A stretch of 64,000 bases of DNA from the NCBI RefSeq assembly GCF_000150275.1, contig NW_002060954.1, positions 1,454,074 through 1,518,073 on the forward strand, written 5' to 3'. Shown piece after piece: positions 1 through 14,168 of the stretch. Positions within the stretch are counted from its first letter, which is position 1; each line of letters starts with the position of its first letter. This stretch comes from Trichoplax adhaerens (Eukaryota; Placozoa; Uniplacotomia; Trichoplacea; Trichoplacidae). A program made the translations under genes and the position numbers. The notes beneath the pieces are model-generated. The model made no database searches and was not told the origin of the DNA. It worked only from the letters and a program-made list of their open reading frames with translations.

Positions 1-2696
1 GTCATGTAATCCAAGCAGTTATCGCCAAGATAACAAAATTATTACAAGAGAACAATTTAAAAGAGAAAATTCTGACTATGTATATGGAATTGATTTGTCA
101 AACTTGCCAAATAGTTCAGCAAGAAATAACTACTTTGATATTTGATACTTATGCTTCTCATATCTTAAGACAAATCTTGGTACTTATAAGTGGCTTACGT
201 ACTACTGATAATAACTTGGATAAACCATCACAACCTGTAAAATTAAGACATAAAGAGGCCAATTCAATTGATTATTACTTACAGAAAGAATTGAACATTG
301 CTATTAGAAAACCATTGAACAATAGATTGATGGAATTAACAACAGAAATTACTTCAAAATGCAACTTTAACCACATCATAACAAACACTATGAGTTGTTC
401 AGTACTAGAGGTCCTCCTCACAGCTCTCGCTAAAGGCAATACACCATCATGTAGGGATTTAATTCTAAAAATTATAGGTGAAATTGATTCTTTTAACCTT
501 CGACATCATGATAGCAGGTGATTATTCTTACTCTTTAAATTGTACTTTAAACGGCTTACTGAATCTTTCTGATCTATCAATTAAGCCGCTGGCATAATAC
601 GTACTCTCATATGCTAGCGAAACCATCATGTGCATCTCCTTTCCATATGCGTATATTACACTGTTGATGGGCACGTACAATCTATAAAAGTTCTAACCGT
701 TACCTGAATTTTTTATTTCAGCTCTAGTATTTTACCTTGCTTCAGCCATCCTGTTGTTAGTCACCTTTTCGACAAGATCCTGCAAGTTGCATCTGCTAAC
801 ACTCTGGATCACGTCTATTCCAAATATCTTAAGAATTCTCTATTGACGATGTCCCTTCATCCAATTGCTAATCACTCCGTACAAAATTTTATATCTCATA
901 GCCAATTCGAAACTCAAGTATGGCTAATTACCGATAAAATGAAATTATGAAGCGTTATACTGATACAATAATTTAGTAATTATTGCATTAATTACGACGT
1001 ACTTTTGCCTTATATACTATTTATGACGGCAGTTATAATTAAAATTATATCCTTGATACAGATATCGTAGTGTCCTCCTATTAATACATTGTATCAGATG
1101 CTGATCTTACCGCAGATTTTGTTATTTAATTTTTAGATAGAAAGTGCCATGAGCGAGCTCTCAGATTATTTCGAAGATATCTTTGCTGTTGGCCACTGTG
1201 GTATTATTGTTAGTATGCTCCAGACTGGTGTTCGGTATCCTAAGTATCAAAAGAAATTATGGAAGTCGCTTGTTACAGCATTTCATGTAACAGAAGATCA
1301 AGACTACTACAACAAATGTGTCCTATTGATTATCACATTAAGCACATACGAAGTATATTTTAACGTTGAAAATGTAGGTATCATACCAAATAAGAAATAA
1401 TCATAGTGTAACTGGTGATTACGCAAGATGAGTTAAACGATATTTTAATGTAGTAATATAATATATAAACAATAGTTAGTGTATTCCTTATACTGCTTTC
1501 AGTAGTGTTCGTAATTGCCACAAAATTGACAAATTAATACGTATATATCTCGTTTCCGTTATTTTATTTCAATAAACATATTTTATTTACTCCTTTTCTA
1601 GACCGATGGTGATACAGAAAATAAGACTCTAACGGAAATTAATCATTTTGGAGCTTTGATTCTACAATCGTTATTTAAGTTTAACAGCAATTCCGACCTA
1701 TTAAAGAGTTGGTTTCTATTAAAACGTGAGGAATTACTTTTCATTGCATGCGATATAACTGGCAATCATATTATTGAAGCTTTTTTTGAAAGTTCAACCA
1801 TTTCTTATAAGAAAAAAAAGAAATTGATCGATCTTTACAAGGTAACTTACCAAATATGAAGATGAAGATACGATCAATAGATGTCATTAACTGAAAAACT
1901 ACGATTATTTCTATTTGATGAATTCGCTATAGGGATCTTATTGCCATTTAGCTTGCAATAAGTATGGAAGTCGGTCACTGGAATGCTGCTGGCGTGCTGC
2001 AGAAATGACTTTGAAGGAAGAAATTGCAAAAGAATTAGTTGAACAAGGATCTAATTTGCGATCTAATTTTTACGGAAAGATTATATTTCATAAATGTAAT
2101 TTGCAATATTTTAAAAAAAAAATCGAAATGTGGTCATCAAAGGAACAAGCTAAAGATAGAAAGCGACAAACTCTCTCCAGTATATTAGATGAAGTTAACG
2201 ATAATACTAAACAAGCTAAGAGAGCTTTAGCCAAAAGCTCTAACTTATCTGACTCTAAGAAGGGATCAAATTATTTTGGTAAGGAACTATCATTATTAGG
2301 ATTTAAGCCACAAAATTTGGAAGAAGCTGATAATGCAGAAAAGGTATGTCAACCCTAAAGTATACGTATTGAACGACTAGCATCAATCTAAATATCTACT
2401 TTTTAAGTACACCATGTTTGTTTGTATTACACGCGTAATGGTATGTATTCCTTTTCCAGAATACCGCTACAAGTTCCAAAACTACCACTGATTGTATAGA
2501 TGAAGTATTTGGCAAAGCAAATATGGACAATAAGGGTAACATACAATCGAAGAAATTAAAAACGCAGGTGTCAGAAGAACAACAAGGTGATAACTCGGAA
2601 GTAAAGAAAGACATGCAACCTATCTTAGAAGCGATTACTTCTATCAAAAAAAGAAAAAAATCAAAAAAGACTACGAAACGAAAGTTTATGTCTTAA
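1..2696 (+). CDS. NOP9: Nucleolar protein 9 (Pumilio-repeat rRNA-processing factor), 5'-truncated by window edge
   Basis: NOP9 is a nucleolar Pumilio-like RNA-binding protein needed for processing the 18S rRNA precursor. Exons read 1-517, 722-917, 1137-1373, 1602-1841, 1933-2343 and 2460-2696, all with GT/AG borders and matching phases, giving about 611 residues in the window. Seen: helical Pumilio-type repeats with DTYASHILRQIL, ITGNHIIEAFF and CNKYGSRSLE, which match the NOP9 repeat signatures (family knowledge), then FYGKIIFHKCNL and a lysine-rich C-terminus with KKRKKSKKTTKRK, a likely nucleolar signal. The start codon lies before base 1, so only an N-terminal part is missing. The C-terminal exon (2460-2696) is charged and probably disordered. 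A candidate polyadenylation signal AATAAA is at 2994-2999. PSMA7 follows on the same strand after 1.2 kb. Confident family call. Confidence 0.9.
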
Positions 2697-5958
<3,262 letters not shown>

Positions 5959-6660
5959 GGTGTATAAGTTGGCTTTAAAATTATTTTGGTTGCCAATTGT
6001 GAATATTACACCTTTGTAAGAATTATGCTACGAAAACTTAGCTAAATTGTATCGATTTCCGTTTCGGTATTATCTATATACTCCTTAGTACAGCGTTCAC
6101 CGTTGTTGTTAAATTCTTTCGTATTGTTCTTAACTTTCATATTGTTAGTCATTGTCACTTTTTGATCATCATATCTATTCAAAATTTGTTACTTTCCTCT
6201 AAAGTATCTTGCTTGTAAGCAAAACTCATAAATAAACACAATAAGTGTCCAATTGATAATCGAAAATCGTCGCTTAATTCTGATTGATTTAATACTTTTT
6301 GTTGTGCAACCTTTAACGGACGAAAACTTATCACGCTTACAAAACACTAATTTAAAACAGCTAGTCCATTATTTTGGATATAACATCACATCCTATCATC
6401 CAATATAGTTAACTGATGGAATAAAGTAAACCTTTACCTTAATGCCGTAACATTTAACACTATAGATCGTATCATTAATGATAGTATGATAAGGCAACAT
6501 CACACCAGTAAATTACAATCACGCTAACCAGTAGAAAAAAGAGTATTACAGGATCATCTATAAATATATTTGTTTTATCCACGAGATCGATACAAAGATG
6601 CTACATCGTGTATATAAGATCCTACTGGTCGCACTTAGACGTAATCAAATGATTGAAAAT
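5959..6660. other. Convergent intergenic region PSMA7 / NUTF2
   Basis: About 700 bases between two 3' ends. It holds the PSMA7 polyadenylation signal AATAAA at 6231-6236. I see no coding exon and no GTAC array. Confidence 0.6.
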
Positions 6661-9432
6661 TTAATTATGGTGGAGAGACAATCTAAAAATTTGATTAAAA
6701 ATAAAGTATGTACTCGGATCAGCTTGCCTTAAATGAAATATTTCTGAGAATGTCATTGGCGGATCATCGTCAGTCTAGAAGTTAAAAGATGCATAAATCA
6801 TTACAATAGTCACTTTTAGTACCTTTTACATGCAGTAAAGTACTGCAACGATTCAATAATAACTCTTTACAATCTAAAAAAAACTCCATTTTAATAATCC
6901 AACTTGCAGCGCATTTAATAAGGTGTAGCGATGAATAAAATGCGGTTACTATGTATCTTTATCGTCCAATTATCAGACAGAAACTATCCAAAGTTAATAT
7001 ACTGTATAATTCTGAGAAGCAACAATAACTGTTAATTTACGAATCAATACCATACGCGTATATCTAGTAATTTATCAATTGGGTAGCCAAAAGATCATGC
7101 TAAAACTGTAATTATTTTTGCTCATTTATCATGTATTGCAGGTAGAACAGCTAATTATAGCCTAAAGCTAGTAAAATACTGAATTTTTCTTTAATACAAA
7201 CCCTACACTACACTAAAGAAGATACACAATCAGATTACGTATAACTATATCAACGCAAAGGGCTAGTACATACAATCTGATGAATAAATTTATTTACCTT
7301 TAGCTGTCCGATGACAAAAACAAGAACTCCACCTTCAGTTGGCTGAACATCAGTTGTAGTAATTATATGTTTAATAGTCTTAAAAGTTAGCTCCTGTAAG
7401 AATGAAACATAAAAATTTAACAGAATTACTAGCTTGCAAACAATCAGTTTAGCTTTCGCCACGTAAAAACTATGAAATACGTTAGGACTCTTCATGAGTC
7501 ATCAAAAGAATGGCATTGTCAAGTTAATATCAAATTATCATCTCTACTGATTTGATACGCTAATCAATAACAAGGGGATACCGCATTTAAATGAGTCAAC
7601 TTTACTCGCTGCTAGTGTGTACTTTATACTCTATTAATGAGACCTTGCTTTCTACTCTGTATTAATCTATAAATGTAAGGTAGCAAATACAATCTATCTA
7701 CAAGAATTTTTGAATTATTTACATTGTTAGTGTTCAGCTATCGTTATACTACTCCTTGTATGGACATCATAGTCCTCTTAATAAATAAAGTTTTGTAACT
7801 TTAACCTATATCTGCTACTCTTACACACAATCAATCTGTACAGGACAATTCTTACGTTGGAAAATGTACCTTATTTTACCGTTAACGTACAGTGCTATAG
7901 TTGCATAACCAAGTATAGTAACACAATTTGATTAAATACCAGCTTCATGAAGCAGGGTAAAAGCTTGCTATTTGTTTTAATAGTTGAGCAGGAATTTATA
8001 ATAAAACCTACTCTAATGTAAGATCAAAAACACCTCGTACGCATATCATTAGACTAAAATTGACATCCATCATTTCCTAGCAAGCCGATACATATATATA
8101 GACATCTCTATTCCAGTGTACTAACATAGATTTGATACCATCAACATGCATAACTACAATCGATATACAGTCTCAAATATACAAGTAGAATTTTCTGATG
8201 GAATACAACCAAAATGTGAGAACAGTAGATATAAAATATTAGCGAATGTAAGCTGCCGGTCAACTACTGCAAAAGCGTTATGTATTGAATTCTTTATTTA
8301 ATTTACGTACCATTAATTTTTTTACAATACTATCAGGACCTTGGCATGGTGTACCTTCAAATGTTAGCATCGATTGATCTCTCTAAATTCCAAAAATAAA
8401 TATAATTAACAAGAGTTACTTATAAAATGATAATCTTTGAATAGGGGAAGGGGAATGACGTTTATAGTCCTTGTCTCTCCTTGGCGAAGCCATCTACGCG
8501 AGTATTATAAGTTTCGTAAAACGATATGTAAGCTATCTGACATTTTAAAAACTGTTGTGTAGAAAAAGCATAATTTCACCTTTTGCAACATATCAATATG
8601 CAAACTATTCTATGACTTTTGGCCATTAGAATGTTGAAGGAGATTATTCGTTTGGTATATCGCATTATGATCATTGCAACATGGTCGTTAACTATATTAT
8701 GCAATTACTAACTGATTCTAATATATTCACCAAGTCATGTACACCTAAATTCAGCATCAATACTACCTTCATATCTATATTGCAAATACTAAATAAATTA
8801 TCAGCTTTCCAAATACAGTATAGTACGTAATATATGCGTTACAATTTATTAAACGACCTTCATTTGCTTTGGTGCCTCTTTGTAATAAGTGTCAACGTTT
8901 ATCACCCATTACGTCAGTGAAATGATACTGTATTTTTTTTTACTTTAAATAGGTATAAGCTTGCTCTAGCATTACTTTAGTATCACTACAGACTAGTTGA
9001 CAGTCAAAAGTAGTTAACGTTATATATACGCAGTTAAAATGGTCAGCGTTCAGAGTCTACAGCTAAACTGTATAGACAAGAACTCTCCAATTCTATTTAA
9101 CGTGATAAAGATAAGCGAACTTGTAAAATTGACATACAGTAAGCTCACTAGCAAAACGACAACGACTTTAATGCCAAAGTTGATCATGGTATATAGCATA
9201 TCATCACTGGCTGTAGCCAATTTTATCCTTTCTGTTGATGCCTCTATACAGTAACACTACCCTGTCATCCTCATTGATGAGTTATGCTTGAATAACTGTA
9301 CTTAGTGTTGACAGTACTCTCCCAATTTGATTGATAGCAACTTACGTAGAGCATTTGTAGATTAGCCCGGTTCACATCGAAGGCGTTATAATATTGTTGG
9401 ACGAAGGATTTACCAATACTTTCGTAACTCAT
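6661..9432 (-). CDS. NUTF2: Nuclear transport factor 2
   Basis: NTF2 binds Ran-GDP and FxFG nucleoporins and carries Ran-GDP back into the nucleus. The gene is easily missed because its four exons are tiny: 9346-9432, 8311-8382, 7298-7393 and 6661-6774 (minus strand), giving 122 residues (human 127). Seen: MSYESIGKSFVQQYYNAFD at the N-terminus, then RDQSMLTFEG, then ELTFKTIKHIITTTDVQP, VIGQLK followed by TDDDPPMTFSEIFHL, and FNQIFRLSLHHN at the end. This is the order and spacing of the NTF2 cone fold. The acidic DDD after GQLK matches the human ADED stretch that contacts Ran. All junctions are phase 0 with good donors (GTAAGT, GTACGT, GTAAAT). The gene is divergent from LSM14, with 1.24 kb between start codons. 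Confidence 0.95.
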
Positions 9433-9586
9433 TTCTTCTTACTTTTATTCGCTGATATTGGCAGTACTACACAGGAGCAATGTACACTGAAATGAATAGC
9501 GCAGTTCACTACTATCTGTTAAACGAGATCGAGTTGATTGCGATGCCACGCACGACGTTAGCAAGAAACTTTTTCGACACGACCCT

Positions 9587-9876
9587 GCGAAAGTGGGGGT
9601 GAAAAACTGTAGTACAGTACAGTACAGTAGGTCTGCGAGTTACAGTACTTTGATTATAGTACTGTAGGTTGCGTACAGTACAGTACAATCTTTACAGTAC
9701 AATTTGAAATGTCACCCCGCGAAAGTGGGGGTGAAAAACTATACTGTACTGTAGTACTGTACAGTACAGTACAGTACAGTACAGTGCAGTAGGTCTGCGA
9801 GTTACAGTACTTTGTACGGTAGTAGATTGCGTACAGTACAGTACAATCTTTACAGTACAATTTGAAATGTCACCCC
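9587..9876. repeat. Tandem duplication of a GTAC-containing unit (132 and 158 bases)
   Basis: Copy 1 is 9587-9718 and copy 2 is 9719-9876, directly abutting. Both start GCGAAAGTGGGGGTGAAAAA, share GGTCTGCGAGTTACAGTACT and end AATTTGAAATGTCACCCC. They differ mainly in the length of the internal GTAC run. Each copy has a short imperfect terminal inverted repeat (GGGGTGA near the left, TCACCCC at the right). A partial inverted third copy (GGGTGACACTTTAAATTG) starts near 9935. This could be a small MITE-like element or a local tandem duplication. Confidence 0.75.
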
Positions 9877-10147
9877 AATTTTCTATCTATTGGTACTGTA
9901 GCTGCCCACTCAGTACTCCAGTGCAAACCGGACTAGGGTGACACTTTAAATTGAATAGACTGTACTGTACTTCAATGAATAACTAGGAAGAAAGTAGACT
10001 GTAAGTACAGTACATTTTAACCACGGATTCGTGTCAATTCAAATGGCCAAACTCATTTTTTTTCGGTTTTTCTATGTTAGGGACTTGCAATCCAAAAAAA
10101 GAAACCAGACTGTCCAATTTGTCCATGATTGATTGGTTATTAACTAC

Positions 10148-10560
10148 GCAGTACAGTACAGTAATTGGTAATTGATACTACACTGTATACAGTATTCAAA
10201 AGTTTTTACATACTGTACTGTACAGTGTACAGTACTGTACTGTAGTGTCCCCAGGGACAGAGTACTGTACTCTACAGTACACTGTACAGTAGTACAGTAC
10301 AGACAGTACCGTACAGTACTCTATAGTATGTACTGTGTACTGTACTGCACAGTACTATTTTTGTACCGTGTGTACAGTACAGTACAGTGTACAGTACAAT
10401 ACAGTACTGTACTCTGTACTGTACAAAAATTTTTTTTTTTTTTCTTGTCTCCACTGTACGGTACTGGACAATTTACCAGTGGAATGATCTACGTACTGTA
10501 CAGTACTACAGTATACTGTACGGTGAACGGTAAACTCGTTGTACTGTACAGCAACATCCA
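10148..10560. repeat. GTAC 5-base-periodic array upstream of LSM14
   Basis: About 400 bases are made largely of GTACTGTAC and GTACAGTAC steps, with frequent switches between the T and A spacer. This means either strand reads as the same low-complexity pattern. A T-run of about 14 lies at 10430-10443. Translation of either strand gives long but meaningless frames rich in Tyr, Cys, Thr, Val and Leu. Confidence 0.8.
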
Positions 10561-10674
10561 GTTGAAAGATCATTTTCGATCGGTGAAAGCTACACTTTGA
10601 AGTCAGTGGCATCAATTATTGCAGCGTCTTTTAATCGGATCCATCCTTGCGCTTAATCGCGTCCACGATCGGCT

Positions 10675-12875
10675 ATGAGTTCAAGCGATACCACTCCCTA
10701 CATCGGTAGTAAAATTAGCCTCATTTCCAAGGCACAAATTCGTTATGAAGGCACTTTATCTGCCATTGACACCAATGAATCTACCGTTCATTTATCCGAC
10801 GGTTAGTTCAACTTGAACGATGGATTGTATTGTACTGTACGTAAATTGGTTATTGTCCCTATTGCTCCAATTTTGCTCCAAAAAATGACATGGATTAGCT
10901 TGAAGAAGAATACAGTATCATTGCTTCAATTGTACTCTAAATGTTGTAAATGTTATCATTACTAATCCAATAGCAATCTTTTTTATACAAAATGCAAATT
11001 GTCAAACTAAGCTATTTTACTGTTACACTATTACTTTGCCCTAACTTCAACTTCATCGTCTAGATGTAGCTCTTATAGTACAAACTTGAGTATCACCACG
11101 ATACTTTATACTGACTCTTATACTTTTAACAAACAAATTCAGTCAAGTCATTTGGTACCGAAAATAGGGACCGTAATCGCCCTATTCCACCACAAAGTCA
11201 AGTTTATCCTTACGTTATATTCAATGGCGCTGAAATTGAAGATTTGCAAGTTTGTGAGCCTCCACGTAGTACCGCTGCAGAAGTAACTGCACCTTATAGC
11301 GATCCTGCTATTGTATCGGTGAATATCTTATTGACTGTTACAGTAATAAAAATGAATAATTTAATCAACCGTTTCAACTATTGTATCATACGCATTTCTT
11401 ACTTTGACGTAATTTCAATCTATCCTATCGTCAGTCGTCGAAAATGATGAACATGAATATGGATCCACGACCGCTTGCTCCTCCACCGATGATGCCTTCT
11501 ACTGCTGCAGTTAACTATAACTCATTTGGAATGTACTCTGGTAGTTCATCGATGATGCAAGCACCAGGATACATGCCCGGACCAAGTAGGAATATCCCTG
11601 CTACAACACAGCCTACCTTTAATCCTATTATTAGTATGCCATCAACAGCAATGGTCACCCCGGCTGCAATAACCTCATCGACTAATACTAATTCGCCTTC
11701 TGCTAGCAAAACGACACTCAAGACACCAAATGTAATTGCCAGCACTTCCCCCCAAGAATCAACTACGGATAATAAGGCCGTAGACACCGTTTCCAATAAT
11801 AAATCATCTAAAATCAACGAAGAATCGAAGCAACCGGAAACACCACAGAATGAGAAAGAAAATGAATTAAAACAACCAGAAGAGGAAAAAACTACAGAGG
11901 AAGAAGAAAAACGTGAAGATTCCAACAAAGACAGTAAAACTGCCAGGACATATCAACATCAAAATTATAATCGAAGGCAATTTTCCGGTAAGATGGACAA
12001 GTAGTGATAACTATAGTGTTATTATCACTAGTCATTGACTACTAGATATATCATCTTAGTAATCCATGATAGTAGTTCATGTCACAACAAATGCGGCTAT
12101 AACTTACAGAACAAATTTTATCAGTTCTACCTTATCGATTTGCAAACGCACCTAACCTTACTCTTTATCGTGGTCGATATAGAACCTTATTATTTATTTA
12201 TTATTGAAAGGTCGGAGAGCTAGAAGCAACTATCATAATAATTACAATCGATCACGACAAGGTCCTTCCAACAATAAACCGCTAAAATTTGATGAAGACT
12301 TTGACTTTGAAAAAGCTAACGCGCGTTTTGAAAAAGAACGCTTAGAGCAAGAGTTAAGCGAAAAAATGAACGAAGAATTGAACATCACAGACGGAAATGA
12401 GAGCACAGTCAGCACAAGTTCAGCAAATAATCAAAAATTTTATAATAAATCCACGTCATTTTTCGATAGCATATCATGCGAAGCAAATACCAAGAAGCCA
12501 TCATGGTTACATTTTGCTTCAATACAATTGTCTACCTACATTGCTATAATCCGTTAAGAATCAATAATGTTTTCTTTCCCCTTTAGGAAAAATTCCAATA
12601 AGAGTGTAAATATGGAAACTTTCGGCGTCGGTAGCGTAAATTCCGGAAGATATAATAGAGGAAGAGGAAGAGGACGAGGCCGAGGCCGAGGTGGATATGT
12701 TCGTGGTCGTGGCAACAACTATAACAACAGAGGAAGATATCAGTACAAACGTTCTAACGATAATAATTATAACTCTAACAGTAATCCCAAAAATGTGAGT
12801 ATACTGATTCTACTCCAAAACTTCTCTTTACCCAAAAACGAAATATTTTTCTCTTAGAGATGTACGCTGAAATAG
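10675..12875 (+). CDS. LSM14: LSM14 / RAP55 / Scd6 family mRNP protein
   Basis: LSM14 proteins bind DDX6 and 4E-T in P-bodies and repress translation. Six exons: 10675-10801, 11143-11318, 11435-11987, 12211-12505, 12587-12794 and 12858-12875, giving 458 residues. Seen: N-terminal LSm domain ([20 protein letters not shown], then [30 protein letters not shown]); a Ser/Thr/Pro then Glu/Lys-rich linker; FDF box ([16 protein letters not shown]); FFD box ([15 protein letters not shown]); TFG box (NMETFGVG); and an RG-rich tail ([18 protein letters not shown]). The domain order is exactly that of the family. The second exon start (11143) was chosen because it completes VKSFG across the junction. The last exon codes for only five residues plus stop and is the least certain part. 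Invertebrates usually have one LSM14 gene, so A/B is not assigned. Confidence 0.95.
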
Positions 12876-14168
12876 ATACTATTGGATAATTTACAAGTTA
12901 AACGATTTTGTTAAATCTAATTTTTACATCCAAAACCTATTGCATTAATAGACAACTAATAAGAAAAATGACAAAGAATCCTAAACCTTTTGGATATTTC
13001 CTCTCAGTAAGGTCATTTTAACGCCGAACATACGTATTTGAGACACTTGCAGCGAAAGATGGTGTCAAGTCTAGATCAGGCTCTACAATAACTCTTTCAA
13101 TTGTAAACGTCCCAACGATAACTACTGTATAACTGCGCGTTGCGTAATTAGGCGTACTTGGATTACAAAATCGCTTTAATCGAGTCATGGAGCAAAGAAC
13201 AGCACTAACTAACCTAATTATGTATAGTCTATTTAGATTATCTGCGTGATGTAGCTTTATTGATGTAACTTTTAGGAGTAAAGTTTTTGTAACCTCGCTT
13301 GCTATGTGATACAAGTCGATGAGATAATATTTAATAATGTTAAATTTATTATAACATTTATGCTCTTTCTACAACTTGTATGATCATTTTTTTTGTTGTC
13401 GGTAAATTCTTCATCTTTTCATAGTTGTCTTATATCTAAATTTAAACAAGTTATTGGAATCTATACAGTGAATATGTGAAGCTATGAATGATATCTGTTT
13501 ATCATCGATCAATAGCTGTCTTATACATATATACATATATATATATACACACATATATGTATGTTTATACATAGTACAACATCTAAAATTGTTACTTTAT
13601 GAATAGTATTGTCACATTCTGTACAGAGTATACAGTATTTGCAATGGGTATCAAAAATACCCCAAGAGCCATGCGATATAGGTTCTTCGATGGCATGCTA
13701 GAAGTAAAGGCGCTTGCGAATTTGAATATATTATCGCGGTTACTGTAATCCATTTCAGCCTTTTTTAGGATTTTTCTAACGAAGAATCAACTTTAGATTT
13801 GCTACATCTGTTATGGTTCAAAACGTACGCTAATTTCATGTTAATTTTTACTGTAAAGATCCTAAATTTACTCGTGTGTTCGGTAGATGTCGGAAATATT
13901 CCCGCAATCTACCATTGTATAAAGTAAAAACCAAACAATGTCGAAAGATCAGGAACATACAACTTCCAGATGTTATTACATCAGTTTTTATTTGTTAATA
14001 ACGGACAAACGAATAAAGTAATTTCTTTACAGTATTTACAAGATTAATTGGATTTCATATCACCTTAATTACAGTAAATATAACAATATATACGAATCCA
14101 AACTTATGGCAGTATTACTATTCACAAATGCAATTACCATGATTACATAACCGATACAATTATTTAAA
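12876..14168. other. Convergent intergenic region LSM14 / SS18
   Basis: About 1.3 kb between two 3' ends. It holds an AT-dinucleotide-rich tract at 13523-13564. Only isolated GTAC tetramers are present, with no periodic array, which contrasts with the divergent gaps on either side. A 98-codon open frame on the minus strand (13018-13314) has no recognisable family and looks like chance or UTR sequence. Confidence 0.6.
13523..13564. repeat. TA/CA dinucleotide-rich microsatellite
   Basis: A TATACATATATAC-type tract with alternating TA and CA/TG steps, in the convergent gap between LSM14 and SS18. No other feature is seen in it. Confidence 0.7.

Larger units (their letters stand above)
9433..10674. 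promoter_or_regulatory. Divergent NUTF2/LSM14 upstream region
   Basis: This region separates two opposite start codons, so both promoters must lie here or very close. It is dominated by GTAC-periodic arrays (9611-9862 and 10148-10560) and an abutting direct duplication at 9587-9876. I could not place a TATA box or initiator with confidence. The regulatory role is inferred from position only. Confidence 0.5.

Noticed and set aside
10172-10600. 142-codon open frame on the plus strand, with others on the minus strand at 10272-10615
   Set aside because: Translation is Tyr/Cys/Thr/Val/Leu low complexity generated by the GTAC array. There is no splice context and no homology.
11515-11928. 137-codon minus-strand Ser/Leu/Val-rich frame
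   Set aside because: Antisense shadow of the LSM14 linker exon.
13018-13314. 98-codon minus-strand frame in the LSM14/SS18 convergent gap
   Set aside because: No motif, no flanking splice logic, and it lies beyond the SS18 stop; probably UTR or spacer.
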